64,000 nucleotides of DNA from Haloarcula halobia (GTDB lineage Archaea > Halobacteriota > Halobacteria > Halobacteriales > Haloarculaceae): contig NZ_CP119787.1 in the NCBI RefSeq assembly GCF_029338255.1, positions 1,922,001-1,986,000 on the forward strand. Direction: 5' to 3'. Made by a program: the position numbers and the translations under genes. Every line of letters begins with the position of its first letter. The stretch's first letter is position 1. The notes below the pieces were generated by a model that made no database searches, was not told the origin of the DNA, and saw nothing but the letters and a program-made list of their open reading frames with translations. Of the stretch, positions 33,389 to 42,819 are shown in pieces.

Positions 33389-33848
33389 GAGTACACTTCA
33401 ATCGGATGTGGGTGGCCGGATCCCCGTGCAGGTAACCCGAGGCACGCTTCACCAGCCACCCGGTCAGCGGTTCGCAATCGGCGTTGACGCGTGGAGGAGA
33501 CAGTCGTTGTGGTGGCACTCGATTTGGCGATCGTGATTGGGTGTGGGTATCTGCCTCCCACGACAACTATATGGGTGAAATGTCATCAAACCACACATTC
33601 ACCCACATGATCACCTGTGATCGATTCAGTGACAAGCCAGCGCTACAGTCACTACACACCCGACCGCACGAAAGTCGTACCGCCGACATGAAAATGGGAG
33701 TCTCGTACTATGGCAGCGCGATAGCGGGCACGACTCCCCTCGCACTCCGAGTCTGTGTCACCCGGTTCCTCCTCAAACGACATTTGCGTGAAAAAGTCAC
33801 ACACCTATGCCCCGTCACGGCGTAGAGACCATAGAACGTGATTATAGA
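33389..33848. other. Gene-free interval with a hairpin
   Basis: No credible gene. TGGGTGAA (33572-33579) and TTCACCCA (33598-33605) make an 8-base inverted repeat with an 18-base spacer in an AT-richer stretch. It may be an operator or a transcript-end hairpin. Confidence 0.4.
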
Positions 33849-34445
33849 ATGTCACTAGAGGTATCCACGATAGGCGACGAAGCACTCGAGGAACTTTCCG
33901 GGACACTGCGTGGGTCCCTCATGCGCCCAGACGACGAGGGCTACGACGAGGCACGGACGGTCTGGAACGCGATGATCGACGAACGCCAAGCGGTTACCGT
34001 TCGATGCGCCGGCGGGGCCGTCGAGGACGACGCGCTCACGATCGACCTCTCGCCGGTGAAATCCGTCCGGGTCGATCCGGATGCGAAGACGGCTCGCGTC
34101 GAACCGGCTGTCGTGCTCGAGGAACTGGACCACGAGACCCAGCAATTCGGACTTGCCAGGCCCGTGAGGTACAACTCCACGACCGGAATTGCCGGGCTGA
34201 CGCTCGGCGGCGGCGGGGGGTGGCTCTCACGGAAGCACGGATTGACCGGTGACACTCTCATCTCGGCCCACGTCGTCACCGCGGACGGGGAACTGGGACA
34301 CGCCAACCTCGTCCCCGAGGACGTCGGTGACCGGCAGGCTACCTACGGTGAGAACTACGACCGACTGGTCCAGGTGAAAAACGAGTGGGATCCCGAGAAC
34401 CGGTTCCGGCTCACCCACAACGTCGAACCGAGGGCGGAAGCATGA
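33849..34445 (+). pseudogene. FAD-linked oxidase (BBE type) with internal deletions
   Basis: 198 residues against about 460 for the family. The frame is open, but two blocks are missing. After NAMIDERQAVTVRCAGG the family has the FAD-binding VRGGGH loop; here it jumps to DDALTIDLS. After HVVTADGELGHAN it jumps past about 200 residues to GENYDRLVQVKNEWDPENRFR, the berberine-bridge C-terminus. The central STTGIAGLTLGGGGGWLSRKHG block is intact. Without the FAD loop and substrate domain it cannot be active. Both deletions keep frame, so a stable product is possible but unlikely to function. Confidence 0.75.
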
Positions 34446-34717
34446 CTGCCGACGACGACCTTCCGGCTGATTGGGTGGTCGAAACCGAGCGGACGACACA
34501 CGACGCCTTCATGGGTCGGGACTACACCAGGGTCCTCTATCGCCAGGAAGAGACCAGAGACGCGGTATACATCAACGAGGTCATCGACGGACGGAACGTC
34601 TGGGAATACATCGTGCACCACTCGGGGCGTGACGGTGACCTCGGCACGGTCGCTGACCTGGAAACCGCGAAGCAGGTCGCACACGCGTTCATGAACAAGT
34701 CCGCTGCCACCGAGTGA
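34442..34717 (+). CDS. Small conserved-looking hypothetical protein
   Basis: 91 residues, ATG overlapping the stop of the FAD oxidase remnant by four bases. Acidic, with no membrane segment: RTTHDAFMGRDYTRVLYRQEE and NEVIDGRNVWEYIVHHSG. Third-position GC is strong, so coding is likely. Not recognised. It was probably co-transcribed with the oxidase. Confidence 0.6.
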   Translation: MTADDDLPADWVVETERTTHDAFMGRDYTRVLYRQEETRDAVYINEVIDGRNVWEYIVHHSGRDGDLGTVADLETAKQVAHAFMNKSAATE

Positions 34718-34772
34718 TATCCGCCACACCGCCTGCGTCGGGATTCTCTCGCCGAGATGACGCAGCTGCTGA

Positions 34773-35258
34773 GTGACGGACGTCGGCTGTGTCCGATCAC
34801 CGACCGTAGATCTGACCGGAACTCGACTGCGGTCGACGGACGAACTCATCGAGTTGGGCTTCGACGAGTGTCGCGACGCGCTCGCTGTCTCGCCAGAGTG
34901 CCGCGTTGCGTCGTTCTTCGCTCTCGTCGTCGAGTTCGTCGGGCCCACGGAGGACGGGGTCTTACGTGCTCTGTGGATGGTGTACGCGGACCAGGCCGAG
35001 CGAGCTATCCGAACTCGAGACGTCGGCCGTCTGAATGTCGTCCTGGTCGGTTCCCCAGACACCATCACCGCCTTCGCTCCAGTTCGGAGTCGGGCGCATC
35101 GAGCGATCGCACCTTCTCGGGGGAGCGGATGGGACCGTCACCTTCGGACAGTTCAGTGCACGCCGCCATCTAGGCACGCTTCGTCCACTGAGCCAGCCGG
35201 TACGCGCGCGAACGACGAGTTATCGTTCGTCTGTCAACTCGGGCAGACTCCTCCGTGA
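34773..35258 (+). CDS. Unassigned open reading frame, possibly decayed
   Basis: 161 codons. The first about 100 residues (TDELIELGFDECRDALAVSP...EFVGPTEDGVLRALWMVYAD) have haloarchaeal composition and GC-rich third positions. After about 35060 composition becomes arginine/serine-rich, and a different frame (about 35090-35220, RIERSHLLGGADGTV) looks more protein-like, which suggests a frameshifted gene. No family recognised. Confidence 0.3.
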   Translation: MTDVGCVRSPTVDLTGTRLRSTDELIELGFDECRDALAVSPECRVASFFALVVEFVGPTEDGVLRALWMVYADQAERAIRTRDVGRLNVVLVGSPDTITAFAPVRSRAHRAIAPSRGSGWDRHLRTVQCTPPSRHASSTEPAGTRANDELSFVCQLGQTPP

Positions 35259-35342
35259 ACGGCCGGGGCGATCAACGTTCGTACGACACGTCCGGTCGGC
35301 GGGAGTGACGGTGGCGCACCATCGCGGGCAGCACAGGTCGTC

Positions 35343-37214
35343 TCACACGCTGACTCCCCAGAAGAACGCGATACCGAGCGTGGTGACGATCGAGAGGAGG
35401 AACTGCAGTGGGGCCCCGACCCGGATGAAGTCAGTAAACGTGTACCCACCGGGTCCGTAGACGAAGAGATTCGTCTGGTAGCCCACCGGCGTCATGAACG
35501 CCGTCGAGGCTGCGAACGTGACCGCCAGCACGAACGCGAAGGCGTTCGCGCCGATCGACTGGGCGGCGTTGGCAGCCACCGGAATCATCAACACGACGCT
35601 CGCGTTGTTGCTGATGACACTCGTCAACAACCCTGTCGCGAGGTAGAAGACCCACAGGACGCCGAGCGGTGGCAAGAACACCGACGTCGCCGCGACGGCA
35701 TCACCGAGCAGCGCCGCAGCGCCCGTCTGCTGTAAGGCGATACCGAGCGGGATGACGCCGGCGAGGAGGAAGATCACGTTCCACTCGACGGACGAGTAGA
35801 GTTCTGTCGGCTTGAGAACGCCGGTGAAGATCATCGCAACCACGCCAGCGAGTGCTGAGACGACGATCGGGAGGATATTCAACGCCGGCAGTGCGACCAC
35901 GCCCGCGATGATGGCGACCGCGAACGGAATCTTCTCGCTCCGGTAGCTCACCTCGTCGAACTCGTGGGCGACGATGAAATCCTCGTTCTCGACGAGGCGG
36001 GTGAGGCTATCGGGCGGTGCCTGGACCAGGAGGGTATCGCCGACGCGAATGCGGATGTCCTCGAACCGGTCCCGGACGACGTCTCCGCGGGTGCGAAAGG
36101 CCAGCACGTTCGCGTCGTAGCGCTGTCGGAACGTCGAACTCGTCAGCGTCTCGCCGACGAGAAACGACCCCGACGGGACGACGACTTCGACGAGGACCGG
36201 CTCATCGGCCTCCGGACCCAGGTCGTCCTCGGTTTGGGGCCCGCCCGACAGTGTGAGCCCTTCCGCATCCATGATGTACTCGAGCGTCTCCCGGTTCGTC
36301 CTGAGTCTGAGCGTGTCGTTCTCGTGGATCTCTTTTCGAGCGAGGGGTTCGTCGAACCGCTCGCCGTATCGAATCAGCTGTAACACGTCGATATCGAGGT
36401 CCTCCTCGCCGAGCGCCTCCCCGACGGTGTGGCCGACCAGTGGTGAGTCCGCCGGGACGGTGACGTCAGCGAGGTACTCCTGGAGCGCGTACTCCTCGAC
36501 GAGGTCCTCGTCAGCCGGGATCCGTTCGGGAAGGAGTCGCACGCCGATCGTCATGAGATAGAGGGCACCGACGGCGAAGACGACGACGCCGAGTTTGGTG
36601 AACTCGAACATCCCGAACGCGTGTAATCCGAGCTCGGGCGACTCGGCCCCGATCTGGGCTGCGATGTCGCTCGCGAGGATGTTCGTCGACGTCCCGATGA
36701 GTGTGAGCGTCCCCCCGAGCATCGACGCGAACGACAGCGGCATCAGGAGCTTCGACGGCGAGGTATTTCCCTCGTGTGCGAGATCGGCGATCACGGGGAC
36801 CAGGATCGCGACGACCGGCGTGTTGTTGATGAACCCCGAGACTGGACCGGTGACGCCGACCGTCGCGGCGAGTTGCTTGCGACGGTCGGTCCCGGCGAAC
36901 GCGGCCATCTTTCGCCCGATCAACTGGACGAGACCGGTCCGATTGATCCCCGTACTCAGAATGAGCATCGCCAGCACCGTGATCGTCGCCGGGTTCGCGA
37001 ACCCCGAGATCCCTTCCCGCGGCGAGATCTGCGTCCACGGTTCGAGTACCATCAACAGAACCATGATCAAGATGGCGGTGACGTCGATCGGGAACCGCTC
37101 GGTCGCAAAGAGCACGAGCGCGAGGAGAATGAGAGCGAAGACGACGAGCATCTCGGCCGTTACGGGGGTAGCGGCCAGGCCTTGAACGACCAGAGGTGCC
37201 GAAAAGAACGCCAT
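35343..37214 (-). CDS. SLC13-family (DASS) permease with two RCK_C domains
   Basis: 623 residues. N-terminal membrane half (about 1-195), two TrkA_C/RCK_C regulatory domains (about 215-295, LVEEYALQEYLADVTVPADSPLVG, and about 305-390, VEVVVPSGSFLVGETL), then the second membrane half (about 415-623). Characteristic inverted-repeat motifs: FINNTPVVAI in the first half and ISNNASVVLMI in the second. This layout is that of sodium-coupled anion transporters for sulfate, dicarboxylates or arsenite-like anions; substrate unknown. The cytosolic RCK_C pair may gate by ligand. Monocistronic. Confidence 0.88.
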   Translation of the reverse strand: MAFFSAPLVVQGLAATPVTAEMLVVFALILLALVLFATERFPIDVTAILIMVLLMVLEPWTQISPREGISGFANPATITVLAMLILSTGINRTGLVQLIGRKMAAFAGTDRRKQLAATVGVTGPVSGFINNTPVVAILVPVIADLAHEGNTSPSKLLMPLSFASMLGGTLTLIGTSTNILASDIAAQIGAESPELGLHAFGMFEFTKLGVVVFAVGALYLMTIGVRLLPERIPADEDLVEEYALQEYLADVTVPADSPLVGHTVGEALGEEDLDIDVLQLIRYGERFDEPLARKEIHENDTLRLRTNRETLEYIMDAEGLTLSGGPQTEDDLGPEADEPVLVEVVVPSGSFLVGETLTSSTFRQRYDANVLAFRTRGDVVRDRFEDIRIRVGDTLLVQAPPDSLTRLVENEDFIVAHEFDEVSYRSEKIPFAVAIIAGVVALPALNILPIVVSALAGVVAMIFTGVLKPTELYSSVEWNVIFLLAGVIPLGIALQQTGAAALLGDAVAATSVFLPPLGVLWVFYLATGLLTSVISNNASVVLMIPVAANAAQSIGANAFAFVLAVTFAASTAFMTPVGYQTNLFVYGPGGYTFTDFIRVGAPLQFLLSIVTTLGIAFFWGVSV

Positions 37215-37560
37215 ACCGGACGGAAGCGCCTCGGAGGGAAAAGGACTGGTTTCCCGGACAGACTCCTGTATCGCGTTCAGGTGTCCGTGGTCGCCGGTAC
37301 CGGTGATCGTTGGGTGTGAGTCGTGTTCCCCACCTGCCGCTCTCCCATCGGCTACCGGGTCGACCGTTTACGTCCTGAATTGTGACTCCACCGTCGACGA
37401 CGTACCCTCTGTCGCCTCGTCTCTCGAGGGACTGTTCCTGCCCAGCGATATCAAATTCGTCCCGGCTGTCGCCCACGACTGCTTCGGGGACATCGCCGCT
37501 GGTCGCGATTCCGTCGAATACGCTCTGGGTCAGATCGGCCTCAACGACGAGTCCACGACA
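37215..37560. other. Interval with a possible decayed gene
   Basis: A plus-strand frame (about 37380-37570) reads DDVPSVASSLEGLFLPSDIKF and YALGQIGLNDE with good GC bias but lacks a credible start and runs into the antisense of the next gene. Probably a gene fragment. Nothing else seen. Confidence 0.3.
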
Positions 37561-37800
37561 TCAGTCCTCGAATCCGCCGTCGTACTGTTCGTAGGTGATG
37601 GTCAGTCGCCCCGGCGATCGGCGCTTCGCTGCGTCTCGAAGCGTCCGGAACTCTTCTAAGAGTGCCTCGCCGTCGTCCGTCCCGTCTCGAACGCTCCGCG
37701 ATTCTTCTCGAATGGTATCGAATACCTGCTCTAGCATGCGTAGCGCGGCGTAGGAATCGGTCTTCGAGTCTATCTCGAAGGACGCCTCGTAGTGAGACAT
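37561..37800 (-). CDS. Small hypothetical protein
   Basis: 79 residues. MSHYEASFEIDSKTDSYAAL opening followed by a helical region EQVFDTIREESRSVRDG and GRLTITYEQYDGGFED. Highly charged and soluble; strong coding bias. I do not recognise a named family. No operon partner. Confidence 0.6.
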   Translation of the reverse strand: MSHYEASFEIDSKTDSYAALRMLEQVFDTIREESRSVRDGTDDGEALLEEFRTLRDAAKRRSPGRLTITYEQYDGGFED

Positions 37801-38031
37801 ACTCGTGGTTGGGTCTCCAACGGGATAACTTCCTGCCGTGGCTCACAGTCGAGTCCGGCCCGGTTGCACGGGATCGGGTTCCGTCCCCCCGATCTCTCCG
37901 GCTCGGATAGCAGTAAGGATACGCTCGCGATCGCCTCCATCGGGGAACGCGAGTGTAACTCACGTAATCAAAAATACACGCTAGTGTTAAAATTACCATA
38001 GTTTACCCCACTTCGGTAGAGATACAGCAGT

Positions 38032-38412
38032 ATGACGAACCACGACCTCGACAGGTGCCTCCGGATCGTCGCCGACCAGCACCGACGTCAGATCATCCAC
38101 CACCTGCGCCACGAGGCCGGTGGGAATACGACGTTCGACGACCTCGTCGAGCAACTGTTCACTCGAGCGTCAGACGCCAAAAACGGACCACTGCATGACC
38201 GTGAAGTCCTCGCTATTCAACTCCAACACACGCACCTGCCGAAGTTAGCGGACCACGGTGTCGTCGACTTCGACCATCGGACCGGGGCAGTCCGGTACCA
38301 TCCCGACGAACGGGTCGAGACGGTACTCGACTCGCTCCCTGGAGACGTGTCACGCCGAAGCCCCGACGCCATTGACTCCCACCGGGAGACTCCGGGTCGT
38401 CCGGATCGGTGA
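38032..38412 (+). CDS. DUF7344-like winged-helix protein
   Basis: 126 residues. LRIVADQHRRQIIHHLRHE and LAIQLQHTHLPKLADHGVVDFD define the DUF7344-type winged helix. The N-terminal half gives the HTH; the C-terminal 30 residues are polar and disordered. A TATA-like AT-rich element (about 37965-38005) precedes it. Likely regulator; target unknown. Located beside the HalOD1/TrmB cluster. Confidence 0.72.
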   Translation: MTNHDLDRCLRIVADQHRRQIIHHLRHEAGGNTTFDDLVEQLFTRASDAKNGPLHDREVLAIQLQHTHLPKLADHGVVDFDHRTGAVRYHPDERVETVLDSLPGDVSRRSPDAIDSHRETPGRPDR

Positions 38413-38438
38413 TTCAGTGATGGAACATTCCGCCCGTG

Positions 38439-38768
38439 TTACGCTGATTCGTGTCGCGACTCGGTAGGCTGGATGACGACGAGTCCGGTGTCTCGAACCG
38501 TTACATCATGCCCGGCGAACGCGAACGAAACAGTACTGACCCCGCCAGCCGCGTGGCGCCCGTCGGAACCGAAGAGTGCATTCAGCGCGTCCGTATCGAC
38601 CGAGTGGTACATCGGTTCGAACCCCGTGGGCTCGCTGTTTCTCGCGATTGCGACGGTCTCGATGACCGCTGTGCTCGGGGTCACCGACGACCAGTCGTAC
38701 TCGGCCCGAACGACACCGTCCGCGTCGGCCGTCGGGTCGTGCCCCGCTCCTCTATCGGAGTCGGTCAT
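38439..38768 (-). CDS. HalOD1 output domain protein
   Basis: 109 residues. SSVTPSTAVIETVAIARNSEPTGFEPMYHSVDTDALNALF followed by VSFAFAGHDVTVRDTGLVVI is the HalOD1 pattern, a haloarchaeal stand-alone output domain of unknown biochemistry. It is downstream of a TrmB gene on the same strand, separated by 97 bases. A second HalOD1 gene lies at 40889-41191 near the sister TrmB. Confidence 0.83.
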   Translation of the reverse strand: MTDSDRGAGHDPTADADGVVRAEYDWSSVTPSTAVIETVAIARNSEPTGFEPMYHSVDTDALNALFGSDGRHAAGGVSTVSFAFAGHDVTVRDTGLVVIQPTESRHESA

Positions 38769-38865
38769 GCGTGTGACCGCCCGTGCGTTGCTGCGGGTCC
38801 CCGGCCACGTCGGCTGTGATGGTATGGAGTCATGTTGCTGGTCGATCTGCTGGTGTTGGATTCCG

Positions 38866-39663
38866 TCACGTCGGCTCCTCCACGTCGAGTCGGCCGGTGA
38901 ATATCGCCTTCAAGACCACGACCAGGCTGTTCGTCTCACCCTCTCCCCAGATGGCGGTCTCCGACCGCGGATCGGACGGGCTCGCGTCCGCGCCGTTGAC
39001 GAGCGCACTCACGAGGGTTTTCCGTCCGTCGACCATCATGAGCCGTCCCGCCGACGTATCCGACCAGACCCACAGCGACTGGAACATCGTCGCGCCGGGG
39101 ATCTCGTCCTGGATGCGTTCCTGGACCTCCGTCGACACCCCACCGAGCTTGATCGAAACGCCCCGCTCTGTGGCCTCGCTTAATCCCTCGATCAGATCTT
39201 CGGTAAGTAATTCTTCGACGGTCATGTAGACGAGCTCCTCCTCCGCGTTGTCGAAGAAATCCAGCACACGGTCGGTGACCGCCGGCTGCCCGTTTACCGT
39301 CCAGACGCCACGCTGTTCGACCCGTCGGTCGACGGGTTCGAGTTCACTCAGCGCTGTCTGGAAGAGTTCCGTGCGGTGCTGGAGCTCGCGTTCGAACGTC
39401 CGACTCGCGGTTTCGGCGGATATCGCCCAGAACTCCTTGGGTGACGACTGGAGGATATCGACGAGTCCCCGGTCGTGTAACTCGTCGATCGCGTCGTAGA
39501 CTCTGGTGCGGGGCACATCCGAGGCCTGGCTGACGTCTCTGGCAGTCCCCGTACCGAGGCTTGCGAGCGCGACGAACGTCCGTGCGGCGTATGCACTCAG
39601 CCCGAACCGTTCGAGTTGCTCTATCGCGACAGCCTGTGGGTCCTCTGTGGGGTCGTGGTTCAT
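38866..39663 (-). CDS. TrmB-family transcriptional regulator (copy 1)
   Basis: 265 residues from ATG 39663. Winged helix at the N-terminus, LERFGLSAYAARTFVALASLGTGTARDVSQASDVPRTRVYDAIDELHDRGLVDI, the canonical TrmB HTH. The C-terminal half is a phospholipase-D-like effector domain with VYMTVEELLTEDLIEGL. This type controls sugar or other metabolite genes. It is divergent from a similar gene at 40055 across 391 bases; the two share the PRTRVYDAI helix and overall plan, suggesting an ancient duplication. Confidence 0.88.
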   Translation of the reverse strand: MNHDPTEDPQAVAIEQLERFGLSAYAARTFVALASLGTGTARDVSQASDVPRTRVYDAIDELHDRGLVDILQSSPKEFWAISAETASRTFERELQHRTELFQTALSELEPVDRRVEQRGVWTVNGQPAVTDRVLDFFDNAEEELVYMTVEELLTEDLIEGLSEATERGVSIKLGGVSTEVQERIQDEIPGATMFQSLWVWSDTSAGRLMMVDGRKTLVSALVNGADASPSDPRSETAIWGEGETNSLVVVLKAIFTGRLDVEEPT

Positions 39664-39871
39664 CGATCTGGCGGCATTGGGGCGGTATGTCCCGGCCAGG
39701 TGGAGTACCCCGGCCGGCACGCAGCAGTGGTGTGGGTGGGACAGAGTACTCGTTCGCGCGCCGAGTAACTGCTTGGCCTCTTCGCGGTAAATACTTTTTG
39801 TGATTAAACGGGTGACTTTACTGTTCGTTCGTCAGTCTGCATCTCTGCGCGACGATACGCATCTCCGGCCG

Positions 39872-39892
39872 TTGTAACTATAATAATTACAA
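39872..39892. promoter_or_regulatory. Palindrome between the divergent TrmB genes
   Basis: TTGTAA and TTACAA, perfect 6-base arms with a 9-base AT-rich spacer, in the otherwise gene-free 39664-40054. A TATA-like AAATACTTTTTG lies at about 39787-39798. Probable operator for one or both regulators. Confidence 0.5.
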
Positions 39893-40054
39893 TGAGCCCA
39901 GGGATTAGTGTCCGGGCGGCTGTTTCAGGGCGCCATAGCGGCTGTATCACGTCCTTCCGGTAACCACCGTAACGAACTCAGTAACAAACCATATCCGTCT
40001 CGGGGGCAAACCTCAGTACGAGTCACTGGGGAACACCCCGTGAGGCTGGGACAC

Positions 40055-40858
40055 ATGACCACTAATGACAGTCTGGAAGAGGCAATCGAAGTCCTCCAGC
40101 AACTCGGCCTGAAGGAATACGAGGCGCGATGCTTCGTCGGCCTGTCCCGTCTCCACACGGGAACAGCAAAGCAACTGAGTGAGATGACGGAGGTGCCCCG
40201 CACGCGGGTCTACGATGCGATCCGAGTGCTGGAGGCACACGGCCTCGTCGAGATACAGCATTCGAGTCCACAGCAGTTCCGGGCAGTGCCGCTCGATGAG
40301 GCGACCGAGACCCTGCGCGACCAGTACGAGGACCGCGTCGAGCGCCTCCACGATGCGCTGGATACGGTCGAGGTCGTCGAGCAGGACGACGAGACTCCCA
40401 TCCAGCAGATATGGGCGATGACCGGGCGTGACGCGATCGAAAATCGGATCGATCAACTCATCGAGGACGCATCGGAGGAAGTCGTGTTGGTCGTCGGCGA
40501 CGAGTCACTGCTGACCGACGATCTCGTTACCAGCCTCAACGACGTCGGTAACGGGGTCGACCTTCTCATCGGCGCGCTGACGGAGTCCCTTCAAGAGCAG
40601 ATCCAGACGGCCGTGCCGGACGCTACGACATTCATCTCTGGCCTGGAGTGGCTACATGGCGAGGCCGATAGCGAAAACGAGGCGGCGATCGGCCGGCTCC
40701 TTCTGATCGACCGATCGACGATCCTCGTGAGTTCGCTCATGCCCGGGACCAAGGAGGAACAGGCCATATTCGGGGAGGGATTCGGGAACGGACTGGTCGT
40801 CATTTCCCGGCGGCTCATGGCACAGGGGTTGCTGACCGCCCGTGATCCCAAGCAGTGA
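40055..40858 (+). CDS. TrmB-family transcriptional regulator (copy 2)
   Basis: 267 residues from ATG 40055; an in-frame upstream extension has unlikely composition. HTH: LQQLGLKEYEARCFVGLSRLHTGTAKQLSEMTEVPRTRVYDAIRVLEAHGLVEIQ. The C-terminal effector half (VVLVVGDESLLTDDLVTSL...AAIGRLLLIDRSTILVSSL) parallels copy 1. Divergently transcribed from copy 1. Followed after 30 bases by a convergent HalOD1 gene. Confidence 0.88.
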   Translation: MTTNDSLEEAIEVLQQLGLKEYEARCFVGLSRLHTGTAKQLSEMTEVPRTRVYDAIRVLEAHGLVEIQHSSPQQFRAVPLDEATETLRDQYEDRVERLHDALDTVEVVEQDDETPIQQIWAMTGRDAIENRIDQLIEDASEEVVLVVGDESLLTDDLVTSLNDVGNGVDLLIGALTESLQEQIQTAVPDATTFISGLEWLHGEADSENEAAIGRLLLIDRSTILVSSLMPGTKEEQAIFGEGFGNGLVVISRRLMAQGLLTARDPKQ

Positions 40859-40888
40859 TCTCCCGACGAGCGGCTACGTGCTACGCCG

Positions 40889-41191
40889 TCAGCGGACGAA
40901 CCCGTCAGAGGGTTCCCGTGGGCGTTCGTCGGACAAACGGTCTTCGATCAACTGGAGCGTGAGATACTCACCATTGTCGATCGTGACGCAACAATCGTTG
41001 TAAACGAACGAGATGCGTCCGCCCGTCCGGGGAGTTCCGTCGTACAGCGGTTCGAACAGGGTATCTAACGCAGTCGGATCGACGACATCCGTCAGCGGTC
41101 GGAGTGCGCACGGTTGACGGCCATCGACTGCGCTCACCGCGCGTACGACGGCCGTGCTGACCGATTCGTTCGGCCCGATATCGTACTCCAT
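40889..41191 (-). CDS. HalOD1 output domain protein (second copy)
   Basis: 100 residues. SVSTAVVRAVSAVDGRQPCALRPLTDVVDPTALDTLF and ISFVYNDCCVTIDNGEYLTLQ match HalOD1. It lies convergent to TrmB copy 2, whereas the first HalOD1 gene is co-directional with TrmB copy 1. TATA-like AT stretch upstream (about 41195-41210). Confidence 0.82.
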   Translation of the reverse strand: MEYDIGPNESVSTAVVRAVSAVDGRQPCALRPLTDVVDPTALDTLFEPLYDGTPRTGGRISFVYNDCCVTIDNGEYLTLQLIEDRLSDERPREPSDGFVR

Positions 41192-41710
41192 AGTTGTATT
41201 TCATCCTAGACGTTCAAAAGCACCGACGGTTTTCACCCAGTTTATCAAAACAGGTTCGGACGGACGGGTCACCTGTGCATGATTGCACCGCTCGGTCGGT
41301 GGAGTCGAACGAGACCCGAGGATACGGCAACTTCCGGCCGGCGTCGAGCGAGTATTCTGTTCGAAGCAGGCGTATCGGATTCATCACGCCACCAGCTCGG
41401 CGATGGGACTATCGCTGATAGCTCGAACGACCGGGCTCGACGAAATTCGGCCATCTGGCCGGAAGCGTCCCAGGGATGGTCGTTCCGAGAGCGATCTGGG
41501 GAGTATCCACCCGTCGATTCGGCCAGACCCAGGCATCTTAGCCCCGGTAATCCCGCGGCAGTTTCGGCTTCCAGCGGATGGTGTTCTGTATAGCGATATG
41601 CGATTTACGCGGGCGAGAGCGAACGTCCCAGTACCTCTTCCGAAACGACACTTATCGCGATGCTGAGCTCCTGGCGGCCGCGGAACCCCCCGAAGAAGGG
41701 GGCCACGAGG

Positions 41711-41829
41711 CTAGGACTCGAACGTGTATCGCACGAGGTACCGGAGTAGATAGAGCGACCCGACGATCTGAGGACCATCACGACGAGGACGACCGCCACC
41801 ATGAACAGGAGTTCCGGTTCAGATGCCAT
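41711..41829 (-). pseudogene. Small membrane protein gene, probably frameshifted
   Basis: MASEPELLFMVAVVLVVMVL is one hydrophobic helix; after about 41770 the next frame gives QIVGSLYLLRYLVRYTFES and a stop at 41711-41713, a more natural ending than the other frame. A one-base indel would explain it. About 40 residues if restored. Not recognised. Confidence 0.35.
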
Positions 41830-42013
41830 CGTCTGCCTCCCGTCCCGAACGTTGCCCTCGCCAGCCCCCGCTGTGAGCGCCGTTCATATGTCCGTCTAGC
41901 CGGTCAGAGAGTAAGAGGGTCTCTTCGGGAACCGGTAGTGAACTACCGGAAAGCGCCGATCTCGGCTTCTCGAGCCAGCTCAGCAGGCTGCCGTCCCCAT
42001 CGAACAGCGTCAC
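41819..42013 (-). CDS. Possible small protein of 64 residues
   Basis: MTLFDGDGSLLSWLEKPRSALSG...EETLLLSDRLDGHMNG. The end overlaps the start of the small membrane ORF by 11 bases, suggesting an operon pair. Coding bias moderate; no family. Confidence 0.3.
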   Translation of the reverse strand: MTLFDGDGSLLSWLEKPRSALSGSSLPVPEETLLLSDRLDGHMNGAHSGGWRGQRSGREADDGI

Positions 42014-42819
42014 ACTCGTCTCGTCGAAGGATGCTTTACGGTCCCGTCGACAGCGCGGTCCCGATGTGTGGGAGGGGGTGCAACGCTTTCTTCCGTGGGT
42101 AGCTCACCACCGAGCCCCAATTATCGTCAGGCGGGAGGCAAACGTCAAGTCTGCGAGCCATGCGTCACTGGGCCGCAGGCATCAGGATCGTCCCTGTCGG
42201 TGGTTCACTTGCGCCTGCGTTCGTTCCGCAGTCGGGACTGCAGATTCGGCTATACGCCCGCGTACGCCGCCTGAAGGTACCTGTTGGCAGTTACTGAGAG
42301 TCGCTTCGGGGTGGAGAGACTGGCGCTCCCGGTCGGGCAATCCGCCGAGAGTACCGGGGGAGGCCCTGCACTGCGTTGTCCGGTCAAGCGGTAGGCTGGT
42401 TACCTCGCTGCCACGAGTCTACGGGTTGGATCGATCTGCCGGCGCTGCAGGGACTGCCGGGCCGTTCGGAGGCCGAGTCGAACGGGTCACGATTGGCCGT
42501 CCAGCGGGACCACTCGGACGGCCGCGATGTGTTCCGCCCGACTACTCGGGAATCTGCAGCCCGGCCGACCGGAGGGACTGATCGCTCGACCCGGTGGCTC
42601 TCGCCTGGGGACCAGTCGGTCGTCGCCACACGCCGGGCCCACCAGAATTTATATTTGTGCTCGTAGTTTGTCGGTGTCGCACGCAAAACCACCCGATGAC
42701 CGCTTATCTGTGTGGACAGTATCAAAAGACCCGCTGAGGCATACCCATATTTACGAATAAGTGTGTTTATCCGTGCGGATGGGAATACTTTGATAATGGT
42801 CGCGTGAGTGGGCCCTCAC

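Larger units (their letters stand above)
41192..42819. other. 1.6-kb gene-poor region
   Basis: No full gene recognised. Composition is less biased than flanking genes. Two small minus-strand candidates at its centre are listed separately. 42650-42790 upstream of the DUF5805 gene is AT-rich with several TATA-like stretches. The lack of genes next to an integrase is typical of decayed insertion sites. Confidence 0.35.
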
